From Amycolatopsis bartoniae (lineage in GTDB: Bacteria; Actinomycetota; Actinomycetes; Mycobacteriales; Pseudonocardiaceae), in assembly GCF_014191255.1 (NCBI RefSeq), contig NZ_JACHWH010000002.1, positions 806,001 to 870,000 on the forward strand: 64,000 bases of DNA, written 5' to 3'. How positions within the stretch are numbered: position 1 is the first letter of the stretch; every line of letters starts with the position of its first letter. The notes below the pieces were generated by a model that saw only the letters and a list, made by a program, of their open reading frames with translations, was not told the origin of the DNA and searched no databases. This document shows positions 1 to 8,158 of the stretch, in pieces. The translations under genes were made by a program, and so were the position numbers.

Positions 1-588
1 GCCGTCGCTGTCCCACGGGTTCAGCGGCGCGACCCGCAGCTCCTCGCGGGCGTAGTGCTTGGCCTGGATGAGATCCCACACGCCCGCGGCGTAGCTGCCG
101 CCGTCGGCGAGCTGCACCGACGCGCAGCCGCCGAGGTAGCGGTGCCCGGACAGCAGCATGTACCGCCCGATCCCGGCCCACACCAGGCTCACCACGGCGC
201 CGGTGCGGTGGTCGGGGTGCACGCAGGAACGCCCGGTCTCGACCAGCGAACCGCGCAGGGGCGCCAGGTTGCGCAGGTCGAACTCGGTCTCGGAGTACAG
301 CCCGCCCGCCGCGATGGCGCGGTCCGGCGGCAGCATCCGGTAGGTGCCGACGATCTGGCCGGTGTCGTCGTCGCGCACCACCAGGTGGTCGCAGAACTCG
401 TCGAACCGGTCGACGTCGAGCCCCGGGGTCGGCGAGTGCAGCTGCGCGCCCAGCTCGCCGGCGAAGACGTCGTGGCGAAGTCGTTGCGCGGCAACGACTT
501 CCTCGCTGTCGGAAGCGACGAGCAGTGAGTAGCGGGGTGCTCCGCCCTGCTGCGCGTCGGTGCTGACGAGAAGCTGTGACCGCGTCAT
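1..588 (-). CDS. GNAT-fold N-acyltransferase, hemolysin/OlsB-like (C-terminus outside window)
   Basis: The gene starts at ATG 588 and stays open to base 1, so only the first 196 codons are present. The readable protein begins MTRSQLLVST and contains the blocks AAQRLRHDVFAGELG, FCDHLVVRDD, GTYRMLPP and the segment ETEFDLRNL followed by ETGRSCVHPDHR. These blocks are typical of the acetyltransferase family that includes ornithine/acyl-ACP N-acyltransferases and so-called hemolysins. In M. tuberculosis the gene beside the etf genes (Rv3027c) is a GNAT protein, which fits this position. The substrate cannot be told from the sequence. It is divergent from the mscS gene, with 185 bp between the starts. 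Confidence 0.75.
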   Translation of the reverse strand, partial: MTRSQLLVSTDAQQGGAPRYSLLVASDSEEVVAAQRLRHDVFAGELGAQLHSPTPGLDVDRFDEFCDHLVVRDDDTGQIVGTYRMLPPDRAIAAGGLYSETEFDLRNLAPLRGSLVETGRSCVHPDHRTGAVVSLVWAGIGRYMLLSGHRYLGGCASVQLADGGSYAAGVWDLIQAKHYAREELRVAPLNPWDSDG

Positions 589-773
589 GTCGATAGGTCT
601 ACCGGCGGGAAGGAAACCACCAGAGGGTTCCTCGCGTGACCACCTCGTGCACGTTCGGTGAACCGCCGGTTCTCAGGCTGCTCTCAGGTATCCCGAGTGA
701 TCGATCTCGCGTCATGGCGCCGGCGCGGGCCGGGTATCGCTCCGGGGAGACGTGACGCCGACCGGAGTGGAGT

Positions 774-1925
774 GTGATGTCCGGCAGCTGGATGCGGATC
801 GTGGTGGCCTTCGCCGGCGCCGCCGTGGTGTTCGGCCTGTTCCTGGCCTTCGAGTACGCCCTGCGCGGGGTGCTGCGGCGGCTCGGCAGGCGCGCGGCAC
901 TGCTGGGCGAGCTGGCGCAGCACGTCCACCGGCCGCTGCGGTGGTTCGGCGCGATGGTCGTGCTGCGGATCACGGTGTTCGTCGCCCTGCCCCCGGGTTC
1001 GTGGCGCGACGCCTCCTCGCACGTGCTGACGCTCGCGCTCATCGGGACCGGCGCCTGGCTGCTCGCCGGGGTGCTCGGGGCGGTCGAGCAGACAATGCTG
1101 GCGCGCTGGCGCACGGACGTGGCCGACAACCGGCACGCGCGGCGCATGCAGACCCAGATCCGGCTGGTGCGGCGGGTGGTCGTCGCGGCGGTCGCCGTGC
1201 TCGCGCTGGGCGCGATGCTCATGACGTTCCCCGGGCTGCGCACGGCGGGCACGAGCCTGCTGGCGTCGGCCGGGGTGATCGGCGCGATCGCCGCGCTGGC
1301 CGCGCAGTCGTTGCTGGGCAACGTGTTCGCGGGCCTGCAGATCGCGTTCAGCGATGCGATCCGGCTCGACGACGTGGTGATCGTGGAGGGCGAGTGGGGC
1401 CGCGTCGAGGACATCACGCTGACCTACCTCGTCGTGCACCTGTGGGACGACCGGCGCCTGGTGATCCCGACGGCGCAGTTCATGTCGCAGCCGTTCGAGA
1501 ACTGGACCCGGCGAGACGCGGCGCTGCTCGGCACGGTCGAGCTGGACGTGGACTGGACCATGCCGGTCGAGGAGATGCGCGAGGAGCTGCGGCGGATCCT
1601 GGAGTCGACGCGGCTGTGGGACGGGCGGGTGTCCGTGCTGCAGGTGACCGACGCGACGAACACGCTGGTGCGCGTGCGGGCGCTGGTGAGCGCGGTGGAC
1701 GCGCCGACGCTGTTCGACCTGCGCTGCCTGGTGCGGGAGCAGCTGGTGCAGTGGGTGCGGGGCAAGCACCCGTACGCGGTGCCGCGCCTGCGCGCCGAAC
1801 GCGTGCCGACGATCCCCGCGTCGCACCAGCCGGAGGAGGCGCCCGGCCACGACGCCCGCCTGTTCGGCGACAGCGCCGACGGCCGGGAGCGGGTGCACAC
1901 CTTCAACGGCCCGGAAAACCCCTGA
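774..1925 (+). CDS. Small-conductance mechanosensitive channel (MscS family)
   Basis: The 383-residue protein starts GTG at 774, or ATG at 777, shortly after a GGAGTGG ribosome site. Hydrophobic segments lie near residues 8-28, 55-72, 84-104, 131-152 and 157-175. The last leads into the MscS pore and beta-domain core, with the blocks AGVIGAIAALAAQSLLGNVF and DAIRLDDVVIVEGEWG, then VIPTAQFMSQPFENW near residues 232-246. Family members are homo-heptameric membrane valves that release solutes under hypo-osmotic stress. A polar tail of about 50 residues follows the channel domain. It is transcribed alone and ends at a strong hairpin shared with the convergent etfA gene. Confidence 0.9.
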   Translation: MMSGSWMRIVVAFAGAAVVFGLFLAFEYALRGVLRRLGRRAALLGELAQHVHRPLRWFGAMVVLRITVFVALPPGSWRDASSHVLTLALIGTGAWLLAGVLGAVEQTMLARWRTDVADNRHARRMQTQIRLVRRVVVAAVAVLALGAMLMTFPGLRTAGTSLLASAGVIGAIAALAAQSLLGNVFAGLQIAFSDAIRLDDVVIVEGEWGRVEDITLTYLVVHLWDDRRLVIPTAQFMSQPFENWTRRDAALLGTVELDVDWTMPVEEMREELRRILESTRLWDGRVSVLQVTDATNTLVRVRALVSAVDAPTLFDLRCLVREQLVQWVRGKHPYAVPRLRAERVPTIPASHQPEEAPGHDARLFGDSADGRERVHTFNGPENP

Positions 1926-1962
1926 CGCCGGTGCCACAGCCGCGTGGGTGGCACCGTAAAGC

Positions 1963-2000
1963 CGCGGGGCCACCGCCGGAAGTCCGGCGATGGCCCCGCG
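1963..2000. terminator. Bidirectional hairpin terminator between mscS and etfA
   Basis: Arms 1963-1979 and 1984-2000 form a nearly perfect 17-bp GC-rich stem around an AAGT loop. It lies between the convergent ends of mscS and etfA and can serve both transcripts. It has no clear T-tract. Confidence 0.75.
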
Positions 2001-2015
2001 AGAAACATCCGGCGC

Positions 2016-2975
2016 TCAGCCCTTGCGCTTCGCCACCTCTTCGGTGAGCTGCGGGGCGACGTTGAACAGGTCGCCCACCACACCGAAGTCGGCGATCTCG
2101 AAGATCGGCGCCTCCGGGTCCTTGTTCACCGCGACGATCGTCTTCGAGGTCTGCATGCCCGCGCGGTGCTGGATGGCACCCGAGATGCCCAGCGCCACGT
2201 ACAGCTGCGGCGAGACCGTCTTACCGGTCTGGCCCACCTGGAACTGCGCCGGGTAGTAGCCCGAGTCGACCGCGGCACGCGAGGCACCGACAGCCGCGCC
2301 CAGCGCGTCCGCCAGCTTCTCCACGACCTCGAACTTCTCGGCCGAACCGACGCCACGGCCACCGGACACGACGATGGACGCCTCGGTCAGCTCCGGCCGG
2401 TCGCCGCCCACCACCGGCTCCACACCGGTGATCTTCGCGGACTTCGCCGCGTCCGTGGCGGGGACCTCGACGGTCTCCTCCGCCGCCGCGCCCTCGGCCT
2501 CGCTCGCCTCGACCGCACCCGGGCGGACCGAGATGACCGGGATGCCGTGGGCCGCCTTCGCCTTCACCGTGTACGCGCCACCGAAGATCGACTGCTCGGT
2601 GGTGCCGTCGGAGTTGACCGCGACCACGTCGTAGAGCAGCGCGCCGCCCAGGCGTACCGCGAGCCGGCCGGTGACCTCCTTGCCCTCGCCGGTCGCCGCG
2701 GCGACCACGGCGGCCGGGGAGACCTGCTCGGCCAGCTTGGCCAGCACGTCCACCTTCGGCGTCACCAGGTACTTGTCGGCGTCGTCGGACTCGGCGACGT
2801 ACACCTTCGCCGCGCCGTAGCGCGCCAGCTGCTCCTTGAACTTGCCGGCGGTGCCCGGGGAACCGACGACGACGGCGGACGGCTCGCCCAGCTCGCGCGC
2901 GGCGGTGAGCAGCTCGAAGGTCAGCTTCTTGAGTTCGCCGTTGATGTGGTCGACGAGAACCAGAACCTCAGCCAT
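2016..2975 (-). CDS. etfA: Electron transfer flavoprotein, alpha subunit
   Basis: The 319-residue protein begins [17 protein letters not shown]. Its C-terminal half carries the FAD-binding ETF-alpha signature ([15 protein letters not shown], then [20 protein letters not shown]). With EtfB it forms the soluble heterodimer that takes electrons from acyl-CoA dehydrogenases and passes them to the membrane quinone pool. It lies 14 bp downstream of etfB, so the two are co-transcribed. The pair corresponds to Rv3029c-Rv3028c (fixA-fixB) of M. tuberculosis, where they also adjoin the methylglucose polysaccharide genes. Confidence 0.96.
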   Translation of the reverse strand: MAEVLVLVDHINGELKKLTFELLTAARELGEPSAVVVGSPGTAGKFKEQLARYGAAKVYVAESDDADKYLVTPKVDVLAKLAEQVSPAAVVAAATGEGKEVTGRLAVRLGGALLYDVVAVNSDGTTEQSIFGGAYTVKAKAAHGIPVISVRPGAVEASEAEGAAAEETVEVPATDAAKSAKITGVEPVVGGDRPELTEASIVVSGGRGVGSAEKFEVVEKLADALGAAVGASRAAVDSGYYPAQFQVGQTGKTVSPQLYVALGISGAIQHRAGMQTSKTIVAVNKDPEAPIFEIADFGVVGDLFNVAPQLTEEVAKRKG

Positions 2976-2989
2976 TGTGTCGTCTCCTC

Positions 2990-3775
2990 TCAGATGAGCT
3001 TCTGGCCGACCAGGTACTCGGCGACCTTCGAGCCGCCGTCACCCTCGTCCTCGACCCGCTGACCGGCCGTGCGCGGCGGCTTCGGCGCGGCTTCGGCGAC
3101 CTGCGACCAGGCGTTGCCGAGGCCGACCTCGCCCGCGTCGATGCCGAGGTCGGCGATCGTCAGGGTGTCGACCGGCTTCTTCTTCGCGGCCATGATGCCC
3201 TTGAAGGACGGGTAGCGCGGCTCGTTGATCTTCTCGCTCACGCTCACCAGAGCGGGCAGGCTCGCTTCGAGGTGGGTCAGCCCGTCCTCGGTCTCGCGGT
3301 CGGCCTTCACGGTGCTGCCGTCGACGGTCAGCTCGCGCACGTAGGTCAGCTGCGGCAGGCCCAGCAGCTCGGCGAGGATCGCGGGCACCGCGCCCGCGCG
3401 GCCGTCGGACGCCTCGTTGCCGGCGATGATCAGGTCGTAGCCCTCGACCTTGCCGATGGCGGCGGCCAGCACCTTGGCGGTGGCGATGACGTCGGAGCCG
3501 TGCAGCGCCTCGTCGGAGACGTGGATGGCCTTGTCGGCACCCATCGACAGCGCCTTGCGGATCGCGTCGGTGGCGCGGTCGGGGCCCACCGAGATCACGG
3601 TGACCTCGCCCTCGCCGGCCTCCTTGATCTTCAGGGCCTCTTCGACGGCCTTCTCGTTGATCTCGTCGAGCACCGCGTCGGCGGACTCGCGGTCCAGCGT
3701 GTGGTCAGAGTCGGAGAGCTTGCGCTCCGAATAGGTGTCCGGCACCTGCTTGACCAGAACGACAATCTTCGTCAT
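2990..3775 (-). CDS. etfB: Electron transfer flavoprotein, beta subunit
   Basis: The true start is ATG 3775 (MTKIVVLVKQVPDTYSERK), preceded by an AAGGGGA ribosome site. Upstream in-frame codons give no family-like sequence. The 261-residue protein has the ETF-beta nucleotide-binding layout, including GNEASDGRAGAVPAILAELL and VSEKINEPRYPSFKGIMAAKKKP. It binds AMP and pairs with EtfA. It is the first gene of a two-gene operon, and a palindrome that could bind a repressor sits 28-50 bp upstream of the start. Confidence 0.96.
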   Translation of the reverse strand: MTKIVVLVKQVPDTYSERKLSDSDHTLDRESADAVLDEINEKAVEEALKIKEAGEGEVTVISVGPDRATDAIRKALSMGADKAIHVSDEALHGSDVIATAKVLAAAIGKVEGYDLIIAGNEASDGRAGAVPAILAELLGLPQLTYVRELTVDGSTVKADRETEDGLTHLEASLPALVSVSEKINEPRYPSFKGIMAAKKKPVDTLTIADLGIDAGEVGLGNAWSQVAEAAPKPPRTAGQRVEDEGDGGSKVAEYLVGQKLI

Positions 3776-3802
3776 GGGTCCCCTTCGACCTCCCGGAATC
3801 GA

Positions 3803-3825
3803 CCCTACTGATCGGTAGAGTAGGG
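3803..3825. promoter_or_regulatory. Palindromic operator candidate upstream of etfB
   Basis: Outer arms CCCTACT (3803-3809) and AGTAGGG (3819-3825) are perfect inverted repeats. Inside them lies the near-palindrome TACTGATCGGTA. This layout is typical of TetR-family fatty-acid regulators and sits in the etfB leader region. The binding protein is unknown. Confidence 0.5.
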
Positions 3826-3975
3826 AGATTTCCCGGCACTGGCGCGCCGAGGTGACGCCATTCACCGAGAATCGCAGACTACTAGGACCATCGTCCCACT
3901 TCTTGCTTCCACCCTATCGCGCTACTCCGAGTGGCCTCCGAGGCGGACGGGCTACAACTCGTAGACCTTTCGGGC

Positions 3976-3981
3976 TAACCT
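3976..3981 (+). promoter_or_regulatory. -10 element (TAACCT) for a leaderless degV transcript
   Basis: TAACCT ends 8 nt before the GTG at 3990 and no Shine-Dalgarno sequence is present. This spacing would place the transcription start at or next to the first base of the start codon, as is common for leaderless actinobacterial genes. Confidence 0.5.
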
Positions 3982-3989
3982 CACACCCC

Positions 3990-4832
3990 GTGTCTACTCA
4001 CGTGGCAGTAGTGACCGATTCGACGGCCTCCCTGCCGGAGCAGGTCGCCCAGCAGTGGGGGATCAAGGTGATCCAGCTCCAGCTCCAGGTGGAGAACCGG
4101 ATCGACGACGAGCGCCGGTTCGACCGCGGCGAGCTCGTGGAGTCCCTGCGCGCGGGCAGGCACGTCGCGACGGCCCCACCCGATCCGGGCGCCTTCTTCT
4201 GGGCGTACCAGGACGCGGCGGCAGCGGGGGCCGCGGCGATCGTCAGCATCCACATCTCGGGCCGGATGTCCGCGACCGTGCACGCGGCCCGGCAGGCCGC
4301 GGACCAGGTGCGCGTCCCCGTCTACACGCTCGACAGCGGGACGGTCGGCATGAGCCTGGGCATGGCCGTGTTGTCCGCGGCGCGCGCGGCGGCGGCAGGC
4401 GCCCAGGTGAACCGCGTGATCGAAGCGGCGGAGCGGCGGTTCACGAGCACATCGGAGCTGATCTACGTCGACACGCTGGAGTACCTCCGGCGCGGCGGCC
4501 GGATCGGGGCCGCGTCGGCGATGCTCGGCACCGCGCTGAACATCAAGCCGTTGCTGACAGTGAAGCGGGGAGAGGTCGCGCCACTCGCCCGGGTGGCGGG
4601 CGCGAAGCGGGCGCTGAGCAAGCTGGTGGACATCGCCGCCGAACGTGCGGGCTCGCACCCGAGCGAGGTCGCGGTGTCGTGCTTCCGGCCCACCGACCGG
4701 GAGCTGGCGATGGTCGGCGAGCTGCGCAACCGGATCCCGAACATCCGGGACCTCTCCATCGTCGAGGCGAGCGTCGTGGTCGGCTCGCACGTCGGCCCCG
4801 GCGCGATGAGCGTGACCGTTTCTCCGGTTTGA
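3990..4832 (+). CDS. DegV family fatty-acid-binding protein
   Basis: Start GTG 3990 gives VSTHVAVVTDSTASLPEQ, the classic DegV N-terminus; the open frame extends upstream to 3852 but that part is unlike the family. The 280-residue protein also has HISGRMSATVHAARQAA and YVDTLEYLRRGGRIGAASAM, the second signature. DegV/FakB proteins bind a single fatty acyl chain and in some bacteria hand it to FakA kinase. No FakA homologue lies beside it here. Its place next to etfBA fits a role near fatty-acid handling, which is an inference. It appears to be leaderless. Confidence 0.92.
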   Translation: MSTHVAVVTDSTASLPEQVAQQWGIKVIQLQLQVENRIDDERRFDRGELVESLRAGRHVATAPPDPGAFFWAYQDAAAAGAAAIVSIHISGRMSATVHAARQAADQVRVPVYTLDSGTVGMSLGMAVLSAARAAAAGAQVNRVIEAAERRFTSTSELIYVDTLEYLRRGGRIGAASAMLGTALNIKPLLTVKRGEVAPLARVAGAKRALSKLVDIAAERAGSHPSEVAVSCFRPTDRELAMVGELRNRIPNIRDLSIVEASVVVGSHVGPGAMSVTVSPV

Positions 4833-4897
4833 CCTCGGAACCCCTCGGTTATCCCTGCCGTTGAAGCGGTAGCGGAAACCGACATAAGGGAGTAACC

Positions 4898-5065
4898 GTG
4901 GCCTCGCTGCTCAACCGGCTCAGCCGTCTCGCCAACAGTCCGCAGGGGCGTCGCGTGATCCAGCAGGCGAAGGAGTTCGCCAACGACCCGCGCCGCCGCC
5001 AGCAGGCGAAGGACGCCGTGGACAAGGTGCGCCGCCAGCTGGCGAACCGCCGCCGCGGACACTGA
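4898..5065 (+). CDS. Small basic conserved-type protein, 55 residues
   Basis: GTG 4898 follows an AAGGGAG ribosome site at 4886-4892. The product begins MASLLNRLSRLANSPQ and is rich in Arg, Gln and Lys, with long amphipathic helical stretches (VIQQAKEFANDPRRRQQAKD). It has no signal peptide or membrane segment. I do not recognise a named family. A good ribosome site, high third-position GC and clean boundaries support that it is a real gene. A nucleic-acid or membrane-surface role is possible from its charge alone, but this is a guess. Confidence 0.6.
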   Translation: MASLLNRLSRLANSPQGRRVIQQAKEFANDPRRRQQAKDAVDKVRRQLANRRRGH

Positions 5066-5147
5066 TCGATAACTTCCCGTGCACACGTAACGATCTCCTG
5101 CCCTCACCCGATAGGGTCACCCCAGCTCGGACCGGAGGGAGCTGCGG

Positions 5148-5966
5148 GTGCTGACGACAACGCGTGAGGCGGGCGGCGACGAGCAGCGGCTGATCGCGGA
5201 GATCAGACGGTTCGCCGCCGCCCCCTTCGACGCCCGCCCCGCGCCGACGGCCACTCCGTCCGATCTGGACCTGCGCCTGTTCCGCACCACGTACCTGCCG
5301 GCGTTCCTGCCCGGCGAGGCGACCGACGATCCGCAGCGTCCGGTGGAGCCCGACCTCGCCCGGCTGCGGCTGATCACCCCCGGCGGCGCGCCGACGAACC
5401 TCGGCGTGCTCGCCGTGGGCACCGACCCCAGCACGCACGTGCCCGGCGCGTACGTGCAGTTCATCCGCTACCAGGGCGTGGATCTCGACGCGCCGGTCGT
5501 CGACCAGCACGAGATCCGCGCCGATCTCGTCACCACCGCCACGCGGCTGAGCGCGCTCGTCGCGGCGAACCTGCGCACCAAGCTCGCCGAGGGCGAGGGC
5601 CTGTTCCGTGAGGACGCCCTGCCCGACTACCCGCCCGAGTCGCTGCGCGAGGCGTGCATGAACGCGCTGATGCACCGCGACTACGAGCACTCGCACGCGC
5701 CGGTGCGCATCGCGTGGTTCGAGGACCGGATCGAGATCACCAACCCGGGCGGCCCGTACGGGCAGGTCCGCGCCGACAACTTCGACCGCGTGCAGGACTA
5801 CCGCAACCCGGGCGTGGCCAGGGCGATGAAGGCGCTGGGCTACGTGAACCGCTTCGGCCGCGGGATCTCGCGCATCCGCGCCTCGATGGCACGCGTGGGC
5901 AGCCCGGTGCCCGAGTTCCGCGTGGACGACGCGTCGTGGTGTGTCGTTCTCCGCAAATGGCCGTGA
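5148..5966 (+). CDS. GHKL-type ATP-binding protein, AlbA_2/RecG-like regulator family, lacking its N-terminal domain
   Basis: GTG 5148 follows a GGAGGGA ribosome site. The 272-residue product matches the C-terminal two thirds of the widespread 'putative transcriptional regulator' proteins. These have an AlbA_2 domain, then a linker like LRLITPGGAPTNLGVLAVG, then an HATPase_c_4 domain. That last domain is visible as PPESLREACMNALMHRDYEH, ITNPGGPYG and NRFGRGISRI. The AlbA_2 DNA-binding domain, usually the first 100 or so residues, is missing, and upstream DNA does not encode it. The ATP-binding N (ACMNAL) and G boxes are intact, so the remaining domain may still fold. Confidence 0.75.
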   Translation: MLTTTREAGGDEQRLIAEIRRFAAAPFDARPAPTATPSDLDLRLFRTTYLPAFLPGEATDDPQRPVEPDLARLRLITPGGAPTNLGVLAVGTDPSTHVPGAYVQFIRYQGVDLDAPVVDQHEIRADLVTTATRLSALVAANLRTKLAEGEGLFREDALPDYPPESLREACMNALMHRDYEHSHAPVRIAWFEDRIEITNPGGPYGQVRADNFDRVQDYRNPGVARAMKALGYVNRFGRGISRIRASMARVGSPVPEFRVDDASWCVVLRKWP

Positions 5967-5993
5967 GCGAAGGCTTCTGAATCAGCGGAATGC

Positions 5994-6941
5994 TTAACTC
6001 TCCGCATCCCGACTCGGCGGAGGTGTTGTTTCCGAGGTTCGAGTACGGGGCTCGGTTCCATACCAGATGACATGCCCTGTCATGAAGACAACAGAGGCGG
6101 CTGTGGTAACGAAGGCCACAAGGGGGATCACCGGGCTGAGCGTCCGGCAGGGATCGGTGCTCGCACCCGCGTCGATGACCCCGAACGTGACGACCGCCAG
6201 CAGTACGATGATCAGATAAGCCCAACCAATCCGCGCCACAGCACCAGACAGTTCGATCGGTAGCCGCTCTCGCCCGAAACCTCGCTTGCGCAGGATGGGG
6301 TAGAGTACCCAACTGACAAGAACCTGAATCACGACCGCGACGATCGCAACAACCTCCAGCAAGGAAAGTCCCCTGTCCTTTCCGTAGCGGATATCCGAAT
6401 AATCCGTGAGCCCGAGGCTCGTGTAGATGATGATTATCGGCGCCACGATCCCGATGAGAACTCCGCGCACAAAAGACGACACCTGCAGACCCACTCCCGG
6501 GCCGTCGGCTGACAGATTTTCCGTCGCATCCAGCGTGAGCACTACGGCGTAGAACAGCATCATACCCGCGAGAGAAAACGCCACGGCGAGAACGACTTCT
6601 TCCGTGGCCGCGCGACCGCTCGACACTGTCGCCCCGCCTTGAACCGCGTAGCCCAAGCTGGCACACGTCAGTGCCAGGAAGGACGACAGCAGCATCCGAT
6701 AAGCCGACCCCAGGGGTGCGGCGGCCTTGTCCGGAGCCGCATCTGCTCCGCCACGGGCGCGACCTGCGTCCAACCTGGCTGATACGAGGAAGATCAGGGC
6801 CGCGAAGGCAAGTCCCGCAAGAACACCGGCAAGCTGCGAGTAGAACCCGGCGACACCGGCCACGTTGAATTTCAGCGTTCCGTCTTCACCACAGAAGGGC
6901 GGTTGTGTGACAAACACAGATATCACTCCATCCCAAACCAT
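5994..6941 (-). CDS. Multi-pass membrane protein of unknown function
   Basis: The likely start is ATG 6941 (MVWDGVISVFVTQPPFC); the frame continues upstream to 7106 without membrane character. The 315-residue protein has about seven hydrophobic helices, for example LAGVLAGLAFAALIFLVSA, VLIGIVAPIIIIYTSLGL and VVAIVAVVIQVLVSWVLYPI, separated by short loops. A Ser/Pro-rich tail ends it. I recognise no family. Base composition is unusual for the window: the line at 6301-6360 has 32 GC of 60, against 50 of 60 at 9961-10020. It is divergent from another membrane protein of similar composition, which suggests joint acquisition. Confidence 0.7.
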   Translation of the reverse strand: MVWDGVISVFVTQPPFCGEDGTLKFNVAGVAGFYSQLAGVLAGLAFAALIFLVSARLDAGRARGGADAAPDKAAAPLGSAYRMLLSSFLALTCASLGYAVQGGATVSSGRAATEEVVLAVAFSLAGMMLFYAVVLTLDATENLSADGPGVGLQVSSFVRGVLIGIVAPIIIIYTSLGLTDYSDIRYGKDRGLSLLEVVAIVAVVIQVLVSWVLYPILRKRGFGRERLPIELSGAVARIGWAYLIIVLLAVVTFGVIDAGASTDPCRTLSPVIPLVAFVTTAASVVFMTGHVIWYGTEPRTRTSETTPPPSRDAES

Positions 6942-7135
6942 GCGAATACACGTCTGACCCGTGCCTGGCCCCCTTGACTCCAGTGCAGTCGGGCACACCC
7001 CTTCAGACGTTACAAATATTCCCACGGGATGATCGAGTTCACCGACCCGCCGAATCCGCACTTGTAACGATCTTGGGCTTCGCGCGACGAAAAGAGCCGA
7101 ACCCACTGCACGCCCTCCCAGAAGTGGACGAATCC

Positions 7136-7984
7136 ATGATTCGAAGACGCAGCACGCGCATCGCCGGTGCTCTGCTTTCTTTTCTCGTAATAGTTATGGC
7201 CACGAAGAGAGCATGGGCGGAGACCGACGAAACTCCTCGCCGGATCGGAGCGACCGCAGGCGAGGATCCCACCCGCACCCTCGAACCACTGACAAAGGAG
7301 GTACTGATACGACGCTCGGTTGAGACGTTCCCTTCCGGTTACCTCAACAACATCAGCGTCATCCAGGGTGTTGCCCTTGGCGGCCTCATTCTCAACACCG
7401 TTCATGCGTGGCCATCAGATGCGATCTCATCGGAAGCAGCACTGTTGCTCGGTCAGGCCACCTTCCTCTTCATGGGTATTCTCGTCGTCTCCTACGAGTA
7501 CCTCTGGTTCCTGACCGTCGTCCGTTGGACACCCACTTTTCGAGACACACTGGTACCACTCGTACTCGGCGTATCCGAAATCGTGCCACAGTTCTTCCTA
7601 CGAGGCGGTACCACCTGGTGGACCAGTACATCGATCTTCGTCCTCGTTGGCGCGGCAGCATTTTTCAATACGATAACCAGACTGGAACCAGAACTGTTCA
7701 GCAGCGATGGCAGAGAGGCGTTCAGAGAAGTGCGCACCGTTCTGTGGCGGCTGATGATGTGCTGCATTGGAACTTCCCTGTTCGCGGGCACGATCGCCTG
7801 GTCGACAGCCTTCCACGAAGTGCGTCTGGTTTCGATGATCGCCGCTTGGGCGCTGGGGACGGCATTGTTCGTCGTGGTATCGCTGAGCGAACACGCTCTC
7901 GACCGGGTTTACGCCATTTTCGAGATCGAGCGCAGACCCAAGAAGTCGGACAGGAAGCGCAGACGTATAACTGCCACCGGCTGA
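7136..7984 (+). CDS. Multi-pass membrane protein with signal-like N-terminus, unknown function
   Basis: The preferred start is ATG 7136, giving MIRRRSTRIAGALLSFLV and an AWA^ET-like signal cleavage site near residue 28. The frame is open back to 6974, so a longer form is possible. Of 282 residues, about six further hydrophobic segments follow, including VIQGVALGGLILNTVHAW, LLGQATFLFMGILVVSYEY, FVLVGAAAFFNTI and AAWALGTALFVVVSLSEHAL. The C-terminus is strongly basic (RRPKKSDRKRRR). No family is recognised. It shares lower GC (30 of 60 at 7621-7680) and a divergent promoter region with the neighbouring membrane gene. Confidence 0.65.
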   Translation: MIRRRSTRIAGALLSFLVIVMATKRAWAETDETPRRIGATAGEDPTRTLEPLTKEVLIRRSVETFPSGYLNNISVIQGVALGGLILNTVHAWPSDAISSEAALLLGQATFLFMGILVVSYEYLWFLTVVRWTPTFRDTLVPLVLGVSEIVPQFFLRGGTTWWTSTSIFVLVGAAAFFNTITRLEPELFSSDGREAFREVRTVLWRLMMCCIGTSLFAGTIAWSTAFHEVRLVSMIAAWALGTALFVVVSLSEHALDRVYAIFEIERRPKKSDRKRRRITATG

Positions 7985-8158
7985 GGCGGCCGTCACGCGG
8001 CCCAGTGTCGCCGCAGGCCCCAACTCTGCCGACCGCCATTCGGAGGGGGTGAGGTCGACCCCGCTGGCTCCTGCGTGATGATGATCCGGTACGGGCACAT
8101 CCCAGTTCCAGCGCAGTTGACACCGCGCCAGAGCTGGTTCGAGATCCGGAGGCAACGC

